Positions 1-11,140 of a stretch of 64,000 bases of DNA are shown one piece after another. The position numbers and the translations under genes were made by a program. Position 1 is the first letter of the stretch. Each line of letters starts with the position of its first letter. The stretch is from Podarcis raffonei (taxonomy: Eukaryota; Chordata; Lepidosauria; Squamata; Lacertidae): contig NC_070614.1 in assembly GCF_027172205.1 (NCBI RefSeq), positions 30,938,501 to 31,002,500 on the forward strand. Direction: 5' to 3'. The notes beneath the pieces were generated by a model. That model saw only the letters and a program-made list of their open reading frames with translations, did no database searches and was not told the origin of the DNA.

Positions 1-1632
1 CTTTATATTCATCCTCGGTAAATATCAACATTAGTAAGAATATGCTGCCTAAATCTTTCCACCACTTTTTGAAAGTTTTCCATAATTCAAATTATTCTCT
101 AAGAGTTGGTTAATCAGAAAATAGTTATATTCAAAACTTCTGTGTCCTTCTTTTAAAAACACGTACATGCAGTCATCATAATTCAGCCAGAAATACCCAC
201 TTTTAAAATATTCTCATTCATATCCAACTGGACTGTTTCAAAGCCCTTAAATATAGATATACGTGAGTATCTGAAAACGAGTGGACATTTTTTGTGCAAG
301 AAGTTAGAGTTCAGAGATTTAAGTGATTGTGTGAAAAATCATTGCTTGCAAAATGCTATGTGAAATACTATGTCAAGCCACATATTACAAACCCTTTAAA
401 TGGGGTTGGGCAAAGCACAAGTAATTTATTATCCTTTAATAATTAACCAATTTACATTATGAAGAAACTCTTAAGTAACATGAAAGATTTACCTTATCCC
501 TATTTGCTCTTTTGTATCGTTGCTGGTATTTTATAACTTGGAGCCAATTGCCTTCTATAAGTTGGATGTCTGATGAAAACTGGTTTGATCTCATTGTAGA
601 CAGGCTTTCGAGGAAAGCTATCAGCTACCTTTAAATCTTACTTTAATTGAAGTGATGGTGCCACTGGGAGAAGGAACTCTGAGGCACCTGGAAGATGATG
701 AGGATTTGTTCTATTCATTCTACGGATGTCAACATTTAGCCCATTTTTCAAATACACTTATAATTCAAATTTCAATGTTGACAATGCTTCATTTCCAAAA
801 AGAGGCAGTTTTCATTTCCAAAATGAGTCAGTTTTCATTTCAAACTGCACAACAGTAAAATCTGCAATAATATATTGTCACTTCTTGCTTTTAACCTTTG
901 CCATACATTGCTTGATCCCTATATATAAGATCAATTATAGGAGGAATTAAGTGTAATCTAAATATTACTTTGTAGATGTTTTGCTTCAAGATATGCTTTC
1001 AAACCCACAAAGTATCTAGTGGGATCTCTTGTCCCATATCTATCCCCCATTTGAATTGATAGCTGTTCATTAAGACATTTAAACCTGGGGGAGGCAAAAG
1101 GAACATGGTGTAACTAACAGAGCAATAATAATACTCTGAGGAAGGGGAAATGAAATTTAGTCAAACCATCACATCTAAAGCCCAGGCTCACTTAGTCCTT
1201 ATTTTGGAGAGTTATATATCTCTGGGATGGAAATAAGCTATACCAGCTTATTTTTTAATAGTTTTAGTTTTAATGACAGATCAGGAGAGTGGGAAACTTT
1301 TGGACTCTGTGTATAGACAGCCTCTCCCAGCACACCTCTTTTTTACACTCTCTGACACCAAAGTTCTGACGTAGAGAAGCAACAGATGTGATTGGTTTTC
1401 TTTCCATCTGCAGAGAGAGAAATCTAGAAATTTATATTGTCCTTCAAAGATCTTATCAACGGTCATAGCATTAATTTACAAATTGACATTACAGGTTTAT
1501 TTTTAAAATACCTAGGCAAAGGCAGGTTCATCTAGCCCCCATTTTGATGAATGAATGGAGGAAGGGAGAATGGAGGAAGGGAGAAAGGAAATTATACCAT
1601 TGTTGCTCTTATTCTTGTTTTTACCACGATGG
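1..1632. other. Intergenic, no gene seen
   Basis: AT-rich spacer. The short ORFs here (for example 652-858 and 1281-1466) show no family signature or splice context. I see no recognisable repeat apart from a short GGAGGAAGGGAGAA direct repeat near 1556-1587. Confidence 0.6.
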
Positions 1633-2355
1633 CTTTGGTGGTTCTATTTTTATAGAAAACAGGCTGTCTGGCTTATGCCTTGGCTGGTCCGATATGCTTG
1701 AGAGATGACAGTGGTGCAACCCAGACCCAGTGGGAATCAATTGTGCTTGGAAAAGGACTAGCTGCGCAGTTAGGTGCCGCATATTGCAACCAAGTGGCTG
1801 GGTGATCCAGCACCCCAGTATTACATTCTCAGAAGAGACTCTGTTTAGACCTGATGGCATGCACATATTCTCCACAGGAAATGATATTTGGTTGGCAGAC
1901 ATTGAAGGAAGTATCAGGGTTTGAATGCAGATGTGAGTGGTTTGGCAGTGACTGTTTTGCTCGATTGGCGGTTGGGGCATTGGGACAATTCTTTGTCTTG
2001 GATGGAGGGGAGGCTGTAGTCTCCACCTGCCCTTCCAAATGCTGGGGTATCCTGATAAAGAGATCTGAGGGGAGTGGTCATGTCTGTGTGCCCAGGTGGG
2101 GCCAAGGCTGATGGTACTCCCCCAGACAGCAGTCCCTGTGGGGGTCCACCTATTTCATGTAAGTCTTAGGAATCCACGCCTGGGTTGACCTACGCATCAT
2201 TTCCAGTGGGTGGGCCGGAAGTATTCCTGTTTCAATCCAAACCAGACTTAGTCGTCTTTTATTTATCTGGGGGTTGGGGGTTGTGGAGCATGATGCCTGG
2301 ACCTGCAACTACTTTGGTGGTATTATTTTTATAGAAAACAGGCTATCTGGCTTAT
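1633..2355. repeat. Block bounded by 44-bp direct repeats, unidentified
   Basis: A 44-bp sequence at 1633-1676 recurs at 2312-2355 with three mismatches. The shared core reads TTTTTATAGAAAACAGGCT. The 635 bp between them are GC-richer than the surroundings and hold overlapping short ORFs on both strands, none of which I recognise. The repeats are too long for an ordinary target-site duplication. They may be terminal repeats of an old element or a small local duplication. No function is claimed. Confidence 0.5.
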
Positions 2356-3166
2356 TCACTACTGGGGGAAGTTCCTGGTGCTGGAAATTAAAAGAAATTT
2401 GTGAGTTTGGGGGCTGTATGTGTATCATATGAACCAACTCCTAGGGGTCAAGCTCCCTTCAACCCCCCAATAAAACATTTGAAGGGGCTGGCTAGGTCCC
2501 CCCAAACTTGATGGGCATTGCCATCCAAATGGTGTTTGTGTGTGCTGTGTCTTGTCATCAGTTATGCAGGATAGGGCTTACCTGCCGCCCCCCGCCCCCC
2601 ATTTTATTCAAGTTGGCACCCCTGACATGTATATATCAAATTTGGTGACATTCTACCAAATGGGGAACAATATCTTCAGTGGCATCAAAATTGACTTGTT
2701 TTTGACGTTGCATGCCCCAAATCATGTGAAGTCATACCCAACTCATGCTTTCTACCACAGGAGCGCCATCTCCTAAGGACCAAGCCCTTTTGGCGCCCCC
2801 CCCCCCATGTTTAAAGGGGGCAGAGGAGGAAAAGCACAGAGCCAAGTGTGGCACAGCTGGCTCCTTCTCCTCCTGCTGCTCCTAGAGAGGAAGAAACAGG
2901 AAAGCAGCCCCCGGGTGGTGGCAGCAGCAGGAGTCTTCATGGCCATTGAAGCCGCACTGTCAATACACTGCCACTGTGTTTGGCTCCGTCCTGGCTACTC
3001 CCAACATCCTGACATCACACACTCTGTGACATCAGCCCCCCATTCCTCCTTGGAAATTGGCACCTTTGGTCCACCATCTTGATTCTAAATGGCACCAGGC
3101 ATCCAAATATTGATGAAGGCCACAGGCCCCACGTCAGGAACTCTCATGCTGAGTTTGATGATAATA
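2356..3166. other. Unidentified repeat-like intergenic sequence
   Basis: GC-rich spacer with C-runs near 2590 and 2799-2808 and an AATAAA-like AATAAAA at about 2470. Phrases such as the one at about 2636-2662 (caaatttggtgacattctac) look like old interspersed repeat, but I cannot name a family. The ORFs at 2540-2776 and 2807-3082 lack family features and are not called as genes. Confidence 0.4.
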
Positions 3167-3184
3167 TATTGAAAGATATTATCT

Positions 3185-5125
3185 TTTTTATATATATATA
3201 AATATTTATTGGAATTTTCAAAAAATAAACAAAAAACAAAAAAGAACAATTAAAAACACATAAAATTTACATTTCTTACTGTCAATGACCAATTTCCTTG
3301 ACTTCCCCACACCTCCCCTTCTTGTATTCCAGTTCCAATTTTTAGCTCAGCAAGTTCTTGTCTCCAAACTTTACCTTATTTTCTTTAATTCATTTTAGTT
3401 AACCAATTTTAACTTATAAACCTCAATCTTTATACTTATTCTCATTACTTATTCTTAAAAATCTTTTTCTAAGGTCGGCCCCAATTCCCTTCCACGAATT
3501 CCCCATTTTTATGTTAGTGGCAAAACAAAATTAAATGAAACAGAATATAATTGTACACCATTTGGATTCCCAAAGCCCCACCCCCCCTTTCCCGGTTTCG
3601 AACCCCAACAAAAATCCATCAGTCCATCTGCTGTCAGCCTGGCGACCTCACGTCCGAGGCTCTTAATTCTCTCTCAATTCCTCTCTGCCGGTTTTTTTTG
3701 ATAGTCCTTTATATTGAACTCCAAATCTCGAAGAAGCTCTGTCCCAGTAAGGTCCATGTTTCTTCCAGCCAGGCCTCCATATTTAAAAGTGGAGCCAAAA
3801 TCTTGTTTCTTACTTCTCTTAAGTCCAAATGTCCCAAAAGCTCCAGTTTCCACTTTAGCCAGGTTTGTATTCCATAGGTCTTCAGATCTCCACATAGGGA
3901 GATCTCTCCATTCTCCATTCTTCAATTCAAACCAGATTTTCATCATCCTGATCTTATTTTCCTTTATATCCATCTTAACCGGCCTCTGGCTCTCCTCAAT
4001 CATCTGTGGCATTATAGCTCCTCCTTCTTTTTCCTTCAAATCATCATGTTCCTCTTTCATCACATTCTCAGATTTCTCAAGTTTCTTTTCTTGTTCAGCT
4101 GCAAAAAATTTTAGTTCAACTGCAAAACTTTCCTGTTCAGCTGCAAAGACTTGATTCAAGTCCCTCCCAGGCTCAGTAACTTTATTTACTGTTCCATTCA
4201 ATATTGTAACATTTGTAGCCAAAACATCACTCTGTTCCTGCAACTTTCCCAAGAGAAAAAAAGTTCTCTCCAGTTCAGCCAGTGTTTTTCCGCTTACAGC
4301 CATTTTTGCAATGTCCTAAACCCCCTCTAGAGGGATTTTGGTTTCTTAGTATCTTCCAGTTCCAACCCAAAAGTCAAGTTAGCCTTTTCTTTTTTATTTT
4401 TAACAATTTGTTACCAAATTGTAACGAATATAACCAGCAAAGACAACAGAAACAAAGTTCTCCTTTTTTCCCAACTTTGACAGCTAGTTTGACAGCTGTC
4501 AAAGTCTTTATGTCTGTTCCACAGGCTCTCTCACCGATCGCTCCCGGGTCTTGGGGGGAGGGGTGAATTCCGCTCTCAATGTTAGCTCTTATCCTCCAGC
4601 ACAATCACTTATATTGCCAAAACGTGGAGTTAATTGCTTTTATCCACAAAAGAGAAAGGTATTCTCTCAACCTTAGTATAAAATCCTTGCTTTAAGATGT
4701 TTACAAGGCGGGTAGGCGGACTTCCTCTTTACACCTTACCCGGTCGTGCCTAATTCCCAAAAAAAATTCCCTTTTAAGTCCAATTTCCGTATTACTCACG
4801 GGTTGTTACTTTTAGTCCAAATGTTCAGAGAAAGAAGTCAGCGCTCTCCGTCCATGGCATGCGGCTTCACTCAGTAGGGGAAGCAGTCGACTCACAGCAC
4901 CGCACCGCTCTCCGTCCCCCGTTCCGGAGCCTTTAAAAAGGCTTCTTCACGGGTCGGGGGGCGCAAATGGTGCCCGCTGAGTCACCAGGTCCACAGGCTT
5001 CAGCGCCTGTGGTTTCTGAGGGTCCCCACGTCGCCGCCGCGGCAGGACCCGACCCCTACTAAGCCGATTCCCTCCGGAGCTCGGAGGGAATCCGCCATTA
5101 GGCGATGGCGCTAACCCGGAAGTCC
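3185..5125 (-). mobile_element. Complete non-autonomous L1-type retroelement (family A), full length
   Basis: The element is 1,941 bp in minus orientation, bounded by an exact 18-bp target-site duplication tattgaaagatattatct (3167-3184 and 5126-5143). Its 3' end is the A-rich tail, seen as T/A-rich sequence at 3185-3245. Its 5' end (plus 5125) starts GGACTTCCGGGTT, and the GC-rich leader of about 820 bp clearly resembles the 5' leader of the L1 at 60569: same start, then a shared GCGGTGCTG...GTGAAGCCGCAT...GAGAGCGC block. The body has one 209-codon ORF (3674-4303) and no reverse transcriptase. It therefore looks like a HAL1-like element that borrows L1 machinery. A second, truncated copy lies at 9449-10197. 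Confidence 0.85.
3674..4303 (-). CDS. 209-aa ORF of non-autonomous retroelement family A
   Basis: This is the only sizeable ORF of the element at 3185-5125. It begins after a leader of about 820 nt and ends about 490 nt before the tail. The first 115 or so residues look alpha-helical and heptad-like, rich in E, K, L and Q, with a repeated FAAEQE motif near residues 53-72, so a coiled coil is likely. The C-terminal 70 residues are basic and glycine/phenylalanine-rich (GAFGTFGLKRSKK near residue 153). I see no RRM, zinc knuckle, reverse transcriptase or endonuclease. The C-terminal stretch is readable in a second copy near 10035-10190 with about as many silent as replacement differences, which suggests past constraint at the protein level. 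By position it may be an ORF1p-like RNA-binding chaperone, but that is inference. It is not a host gene. Confidence 0.6.
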   Translation of the reverse strand: MAVSGKTLAELERTFFLLGKLQEQSDVLATNVTILNGTVNKVTEPGRDLNQVFAAEQESFAVELKFFAAEQEKKLEKSENVMKEEHDDLKEKEGGAIMPQMIEESQRPVKMDIKENKIRMMKIWFELKNGEWRDLPMWRSEDLWNTNLAKVETGAFGTFGLKRSKKQDFGSTFKYGGLAGRNMDLTGTELLRDLEFNIKDYQKKPAERN

Positions 5126-5143
5126 TATTGAAAGATATTATCT

Positions 5144-6112
5144 AAGCTATTGAATAAAAGAAAACCATTTTTCAAAATTTGTAGTACATTATGATAAGAA
5201 AATAAAATGTGCCACAAAAACTTTTCTAATGTTACATTGGCCATGTAGAACAGGTCAGACAATCAGAGACTTGTTATGGTGATATGGGGTGGGCTGGGGG
5301 GAGAATGTGAGCAAAGTATTGGGAGTAGGTCAGTCCCAGGAGCTGCATGTATTTCATTTGCTCTGATTGGGGAACACCAGGGATGAAATGATGCAATGTT
5401 CTGATGAATCATCAGAGGGGTTGTTATCCTTATTGCAATAAAATATAATTTAACAAGGAACTTTAATGATAAATCGAAAAGAAAGGGGGGATTTGTGTGA
5501 TGTCATTTCATAAACAAACTAAAATTTTAATTGTTCCTTTAGGGTCCAATATGGAGTTGCTTTGGGAATTGTTCTCTCTGTAGTCACCTATATATCATTC
5601 CACACATTCATATTGGCATGTTCTCGCCCACTGAGCGCATTGTAGCATTATCTGTGTTCTATGGTAACAGAACTAACCTAAGTAGTAAGAGAACAGAAGC
5701 ATGGAAAAGCAGTACTTTGATGACATGTAATTATACTATCTTTTGGTCTTTTCATAAGAAGCAATCGTTTGTCTTAGTCCTTGCAGGACATCACTAAAAT
5801 ATATTGTGAGTTATAGAAATTTTACTATTTGGTGATATATCAAAATAATGTTTATGATAGCTGTTGTGCTTTCTAGCCATTCCATGCTGCTAGAATTCTT
5901 AATAATAAATGTGAGCTTAAAAAACAGCAGTGCCAAAATGCTTAAATTTTAATATAGATGTTCCAATATAACAGTTAGCTTTAAAGGAAGTGAAATGAAT
6001 GTTGTTAGAAAAGGAGGAAAGCAATTGTCTATTGATATAAAACATTACTTTAACTACACTTGTTTTTCATAGTTGTTGATTCATATTATCATGGACATTC
6101 TTTTGCATTAAC
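5144..6112. other. Intergenic upstream of OR13G1-like locus
   Basis: AT-rich spacer with no ORF of note and no recognised repeat. It should contain any upstream noncoding exon and promoter of the OR at 6137, but I could not pick them out. The segment ends in a good 3' splice site, TTTTGCATTAACAG, at 6101-6114. Confidence 0.5.
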
Positions 6113-6136
6113 AGATCATGTGGCCAAGTTGCAGTA

Positions 6137-7054
6137 AGGAACAGGAGCTGTGTGACCACATTCATGATGATGGGCCTCTCTGAGCATCCAAAGCTGCAGA
6201 TCTTCCTCTTCATCCTCTTCCTTTCCATTTATATAGTTGCCCTGATAGGAAATGCAGCAATCATTGCTGCCATCTTTTCTTATCCCAAACTTCACACACC
6301 CATGTATTTCTTCCTGTTCCATTTGGCTGTGGTGGATATAGTCTGCATTTCCACCATCATTCCCAAGATGCTGACAAACATAGCAACTTTTAGCAAGAGA
6401 ATCTCCTATTCTGGCTGCATAGCCCAGCTCTATTCCTTCACATGGTGTTTGGGAGCTGAGATGGTGCTCTTCACTGTCATGGCTTATGATCGCTATGTAG
6501 CTATATGCCACCCCTTGCGTTATAGCATCATGATGAACAAGACAGTATGTGTAGCACTCTCCACAGTGGTGATCCTTATCGCCATTACAAACTCATGGGT
6601 TCACACTGGACTGATTATGCGGCTCACTTTCTGTGGCCCCAATGGTATCAATCACTTCTTCTGTGAGATTCCTCCACTTCTGGCTCTCTCCTGCAGCCCA
6701 GTAAGAATCAATGAAGTCTGGGTATTCACAGCAGACATATTTCTTGCTATGGGGGACTTCTTAATAACATGCTTATCTTACTGCTTCATTGTTAAGGCAA
6801 TCTTAAATATCAGGACCTCTGAAGGGAAGAAGAAGGCTTTCTCCACTTGTTCATCACATCTCATTGTTGTGTCCTTATATTACTCGACTGTCATCTATAC
6901 TTACATACGACCAGCCTCCAGCTACTCTTTTGAGCGAGACAAGGTGGTTGCTGCCCTATACACACTGGTTACACCAACTCTGAATCCTATTGTCTACACT
7001 TTAAGAAATAAGGATGTCAAAGCAGCTCTCAGAAAAGTATTCCTCAACTCATGA
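6137..7054 (+). pseudogene. OR13G1-like: Olfactory receptor, OR13G1-like, initiator codon lost
   Basis: Class A GPCR of the odorant receptor family, acting in the ciliary membrane of olfactory neurons. The frame is open to the TGA at 7052-7054 and keeps the landmarks: LHTPMYFF in TM2, VMAYDRYVAICHPLRY at TM3/IL2 (about 6476-6523), two-cysteine EL2, SYCFI in TM5, KKKAFSTCSSHL in TM6 and NPIVYTLRNKDV in TM7. The GAEMVLF, TNSWVHT, ADIFLAMGDF and SSYSFERDKVVAALYTL stretches match my memory of human OR13G1. The frame has no usable ATG. The codon where OR13G1 starts (ATG AAC) is AGG AAC at 6137-6142, followed by a glycosylation motif NRS. The first in-frame ATG (6164) would drop the extracellular N-terminus, and the ATG at 6118 is out of frame. 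It is either a recent pseudogene or uses an upstream coding exon (in-frame stop at 6077). Length from 6137 is 305 aa, normal for the family. Confidence 0.85.
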
Positions 7055-8453
7055 GTTAAGCAAGAACATTTTACTCTTTTTCTCCAGCAGAATTGCAGTA
7101 TTATATTTAGAGCTCTGGTTCTCGACTTTGGGGTGGTTTATTTGGGGTATGTGTGTAGATGGGAAGAAATGTACATTTGATTATTTGTAGGTAAATGGGT
7201 GAAATGTCTCCACTCAAAAACAGTATATTGCAGGTGATGGGAAATATTAAAGTTTTACCAGTAGAATATATACAGTACAGAGCAATCCTAACCATAGAAA
7301 GCTGGTGTAAGTTATCACACTTAGGCTGATGTAGATTATCACTATTCCAAATGTTGTTCAGGAGGAATTTTGCCAGCTATGTTCTGCCCAGCTGCTGGGT
7401 CATGCACCAAGCTGAAAGCAGTTTGAAATAGGTATAAGTCTCCCCTTATTCCATCCCACTCCTGCCGCATCCCCAGGATACCCCTTCTGGTGGAAGCTCT
7501 GATGACTGAACCCTGGCTGAGACTGGTGAGGGACTTTTGTTTCCATAACCACGGCTCTGCCAGGAAAGCCCAAGATCAGCCAAATCCAAACTCTTTCATC
7601 CCAGTGGACCTTGGGTTTCTACTGCACTGATAATAAACAATTTAAAATCTATAATTTCATTTGCACCTCTGTAACAAAACAAGCTTCGTTAATGAATGGT
7701 TGGAAGAGCCAAAGGCAAAAGTGGGTGAAGAAATGAATGTATATATTGCCTTCATACAACAGGCTAGCATCTACACACATTCACAGACATTGTGTCCTCC
7801 ATCAGACATGATAAGAGGACCATTCCAGCCAGAATGATCTTATTCTCATCTTGGGCTCTTTGGAATTTGGCCTATCATTTGGCCATCTTTCAAGAAAAAC
7901 TTGATGAAACTGTGAGCCTTTCTTTTTGCATGTTACAAAAATGTTCACTCCTGTTACCTAACCCAATGGAAATGGCTCGTCTTCCCAAAGAGTATCAGAT
8001 AAAGATGCTTTTCCATGCCCACATTCCAAGTAAGTTAACACTCCTGTCTCAGTGACTGACATCTATGCTATCTTGGTCATGTCCACAGAATAGAAGATGA
8101 CAGGATCTCCAAGGGCATGCTCTGCGGGGAGCTGGTTTCAGGCACCAGGCCTGTTGGCAGACCAACTTTGTGTTCTTGAACTCTGATAACGCCTCTTGCT
8201 TGGATGGATGATAATGATGCAGAGGGGTGTGTGAGTATATATAGAAATAAGCCACACCAACCTTTGCATCTAGCCACGACAACCACTGGTCTGGAAAGAG
8301 ACAAGGGGGGCTGAGAGGGCTCTGTAGGGAAGGCTGTTCATAATATTGGAGCTATTCCTTAAATGTCCTTGCCTGCCATGTTTCTAACAGGAGCAAGAAT
8401 AGGGTCTCATATGCCAAAGTTATGGAGTTATGGAGTTTCCCTTCCTTTCCTAA
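7055..8453. other. Intergenic, old repeat traces
   Basis: No gene. The stretch 7281-7560 (beginning agagcaatcctaaccat) resembles parts of 43590-44025 and may be a diverged copy of the same unnamed interspersed repeat. The ORFs at 7792-8055 and 8049-8304 have no recognisable content. Confidence 0.4.
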
Positions 8454-8472
8454 CCCATTCATTTCACTAATG

Positions 8473-10290
8473 ATAATTTTTAATTATAATAATTTATATT
8501 AATTTTTCATTAATAATAATCCAATATAAGCCACATTGATACAATACCAAATCATAAAATAATTATAAAAAACCAATTATTCCATTCCAAATTAAACATT
8601 TTGGGGTGACTTCCTATGTTCTGGTCTTGTGGAGATACTGTTGTTGCTCCTTCTCCTGCTTCCATTCTTATTTAATCCGAATAATACCATTCCAATGTTA
8701 TTCCTTTATCTTTGCAGCCACTGACGTAATGACTTTCATTTGTATTTTTAACTGTTCCATCTCTGTTAATTTGCCAGAGGGGGTTATATCTTCTAACTTT
8801 CTCTGTGTAATATATTTTAATGTTTGTCTTTCCTTTCCTGTTGCAATCCATTATTTCTGGCATTCCCACCCACGCCACTCCGAGAACTTAATTCTTACTG
8901 CGCAATCCTCTCCACCATGTTTCTTTGGCCTCTAGCCTTGCTCCGGGCTGACTTAGTCCGTAAAAATTATAAAGTTTTTGTTGATTCCCTCTTGCATTCC
9001 ATTACTAATTACAATCCATTGATAATTATATTCCATTAGAAATTATTTTTCTTTCTTCAGTGAAGGGCTGCCAAATCATAAAGCTATGTAGTGCATGTAT
9101 AGAGAAAAAACTAAGGCTTCCCTCCACCTGCCTTCCAATCCGGTTATGACGATAGTCCTCTCCAGATGAAGACCTTGGCACTCAGTGCCTGATTCATTTA
9201 GCAGGTTATCTTGTCTCCTTCTTCCAGAACGCGTCTGTTTTTTAAGTCTAAATTCATATCTATCTTTAAAAAACAGAGGAACCACTGCTCATGGTGACTG
9301 TGTTGGAAAGTTACCGATACGTGCAGTGCTATGCACTCTGCATCCCCTGTCCCGCATCATAGAAACAAGAAGCAGGTATCGGATGATCTGCAAGTGAGAG
9401 CTCACCCCCCCTGAGCTGGGGGGGGGCTTGCAAGTATAATTACTCTCTTTTTTTTAAATGATATTTATTAAGATTTTTCCATTATCCAAAAAAATCAAAA
9501 AGAAACACAAACACACAAATAAAAAAAACAAAACATAAAAAAGATTTAAAAACACATAAAATTCAAAGTCCTCACTTTCAATAACATATTTTCCTGACTT
9601 CCCCCCACCTCCCCCTCTTGTATTCCAGTTCAAATTGTTGGCTCAGCAAGTTCTTATCCCCAATTTTTTAACCTTTTTACATTTCAGTCCTTTTAGAAAA
9701 ACCAATTTTAGCTTTTAAACTTTTAACTTATAAATTTATAACTTATAACTTATAAACCTCAATACTTGCAGCTCTGTTCTCATACTTAAAGCCTTTTTTC
9801 TAAAGTCGACCTAAATTCCCTTCCACGATTTCCCCAATTCTCATACAAATAACAAAACAAAATAAAAACAAAACAGATTATAATTATGCCCCCTTTGGAT
9901 TCCCAAGCTCCACCACCCCCTTTCCCGGTTTCAATCCCCAACAAGTGTCCATCAGTCTTAGTCTACTCTCAGCCTGGGGATCTCACGTCCGATGCTCTCA
10001 ATTCTCTCTCAGTTCCTCTCTGCCGGCTTTTTGGATAGTCCTTAGTATTAAACGCCAAATCTCGGAGAAGCTCTAGTCCAATAAAGTCCATATTTCTTCC
10101 AACCAGACCTCCATACTCAAAGGTGGGGCCTAAGTCTTGTTTCTTACTCTTTTTAAATCCAAATGTCCCGAAAGCTCCAACTTCCATCTTAATCAGGATA
10201 ATTACTCTCACATTAACCTTAATTATCTGCACACCCAGCATCCGCTATCATGGGAATTGCTGTTCGCCATGGCAGCTCCGGACTGGAAGT
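8473..10290 (-). mobile_element. Second non-autonomous L1-type retroelement, hosting an insertion
   Basis: Bounded by a perfect 19-bp target-site duplication cccattcatttcactaatg (8454-8472 and 10291-10309). Minus orientation: the 5' end at 10290 reads GACTTCCAGTCCGGAGCTGCCATGGC, like an L1 leader, and the 3' end at 8473 is AT-rich. After removing the inner element (9449-10197) and one 12-bp duplication, the element is about 1.06 kb. It has no long ORF and no reverse transcriptase signature. It looks like a noncoding retroelement moved by L1 enzymes. It is not obviously the same family as the elements at 3185 or 62413, although size and ends are similar. Confidence 0.8.
9449..10197 (-). mobile_element. 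5'-truncated copy of retroelement family A, nested
   Basis: This 749-bp copy matches the 3' part of the element at 3185-5125, including the run CTTCCCCCCACCTCCCCCTCTTGTATTCCAG (9598-9628) and the end of the 209-codon ORF. It sits inside the older element 8473-10290 with an exact 12-bp target-site duplication ataattactctc (9437-9448 and 10198-10209). 5' truncation with a T-rich (tail) left end is typical of target-primed reverse transcription. The residual frame reads GAFGTFGFKKSKKQDLG, showing the same protein C-terminus as the full copy. Confidence 0.85.
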
Positions 10291-10309
10291 CCCATTCATT
10301 TCACTAATG

Positions 10310-11140
10310 TAATCTGCATTATTGTTAGCAAAGTTGAAAAATAAATATTGCAACCATAAATAGGATAAACCTAAAGAATTCATGGTCCATTTTAAGGTAT
10401 TTATTATTATTTATTATCCTAATTTTTTATTATTATAAGGTTATATAAACATAGTGGTTTATGTATAGAATACAATAATTACAATGTCAATTGTAATACA
10501 ACATTATCATAAAGGCAGCATAAAACATCCAGAAGGACTACTATTACAATCAAAAAGATCCTTGGAAACTAAGAAGGACTTTGGTGTTGAAAGGACAGTC
10601 AATTGAGTAATAATGAAAATTCCTTGGGGAGAACTTTCAACAACTGAGACATCACCACTGAGAAGGATCTCTTTCTGGAAACAAAACATCTCACTTCATA
10701 GTGGCATAGTCACCCATAGAAGACCTCCATTGACAACACAATCCTGAACAAATGGGCCTACTCAAAAGTAAATTCAATTGAGTTCAATGGGCCTTATTCA
10801 CTAGTAAATGTGTTCATGATTGCAACATGAAGTTCTTAATATATGGGCACATTAATATGGAAACAGGTGGTCCTTCAAATATTATGATTGATCGGGAAAT
10901 GTTCAGATTTTATACACATATTATTAGGTGTTTATTCTCTTTTATGAGAAACAGACAGACAGAAATCTTATTGCAAATTAGAGAGATGAAAATTGATTCA
11001 GAATAAATCAGCATGGCTTTATTATAGTTTAAATGACCACAGAAAAGTAATTCCTATAAATACAACTAATTCTATACCCACATGACAAATTTTTGAATTG
11101 TCTGCTATATGCGACTCTTTTTAAATAATAATAATTATTA
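10310..11140. other. Intergenic with short interspersed repeat
   Basis: No gene. 10733-10828 resembles a short reptile repeat with a palindromic core (attgagttcaatgggcctta), flanked by acaatcctg and gattgc ends. Similar pieces occur near 17955-18030, 33925-33997 and 38960-39030. The rest is AT-rich with ATTATT runs near 10400 and 11126. Confidence 0.45.
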
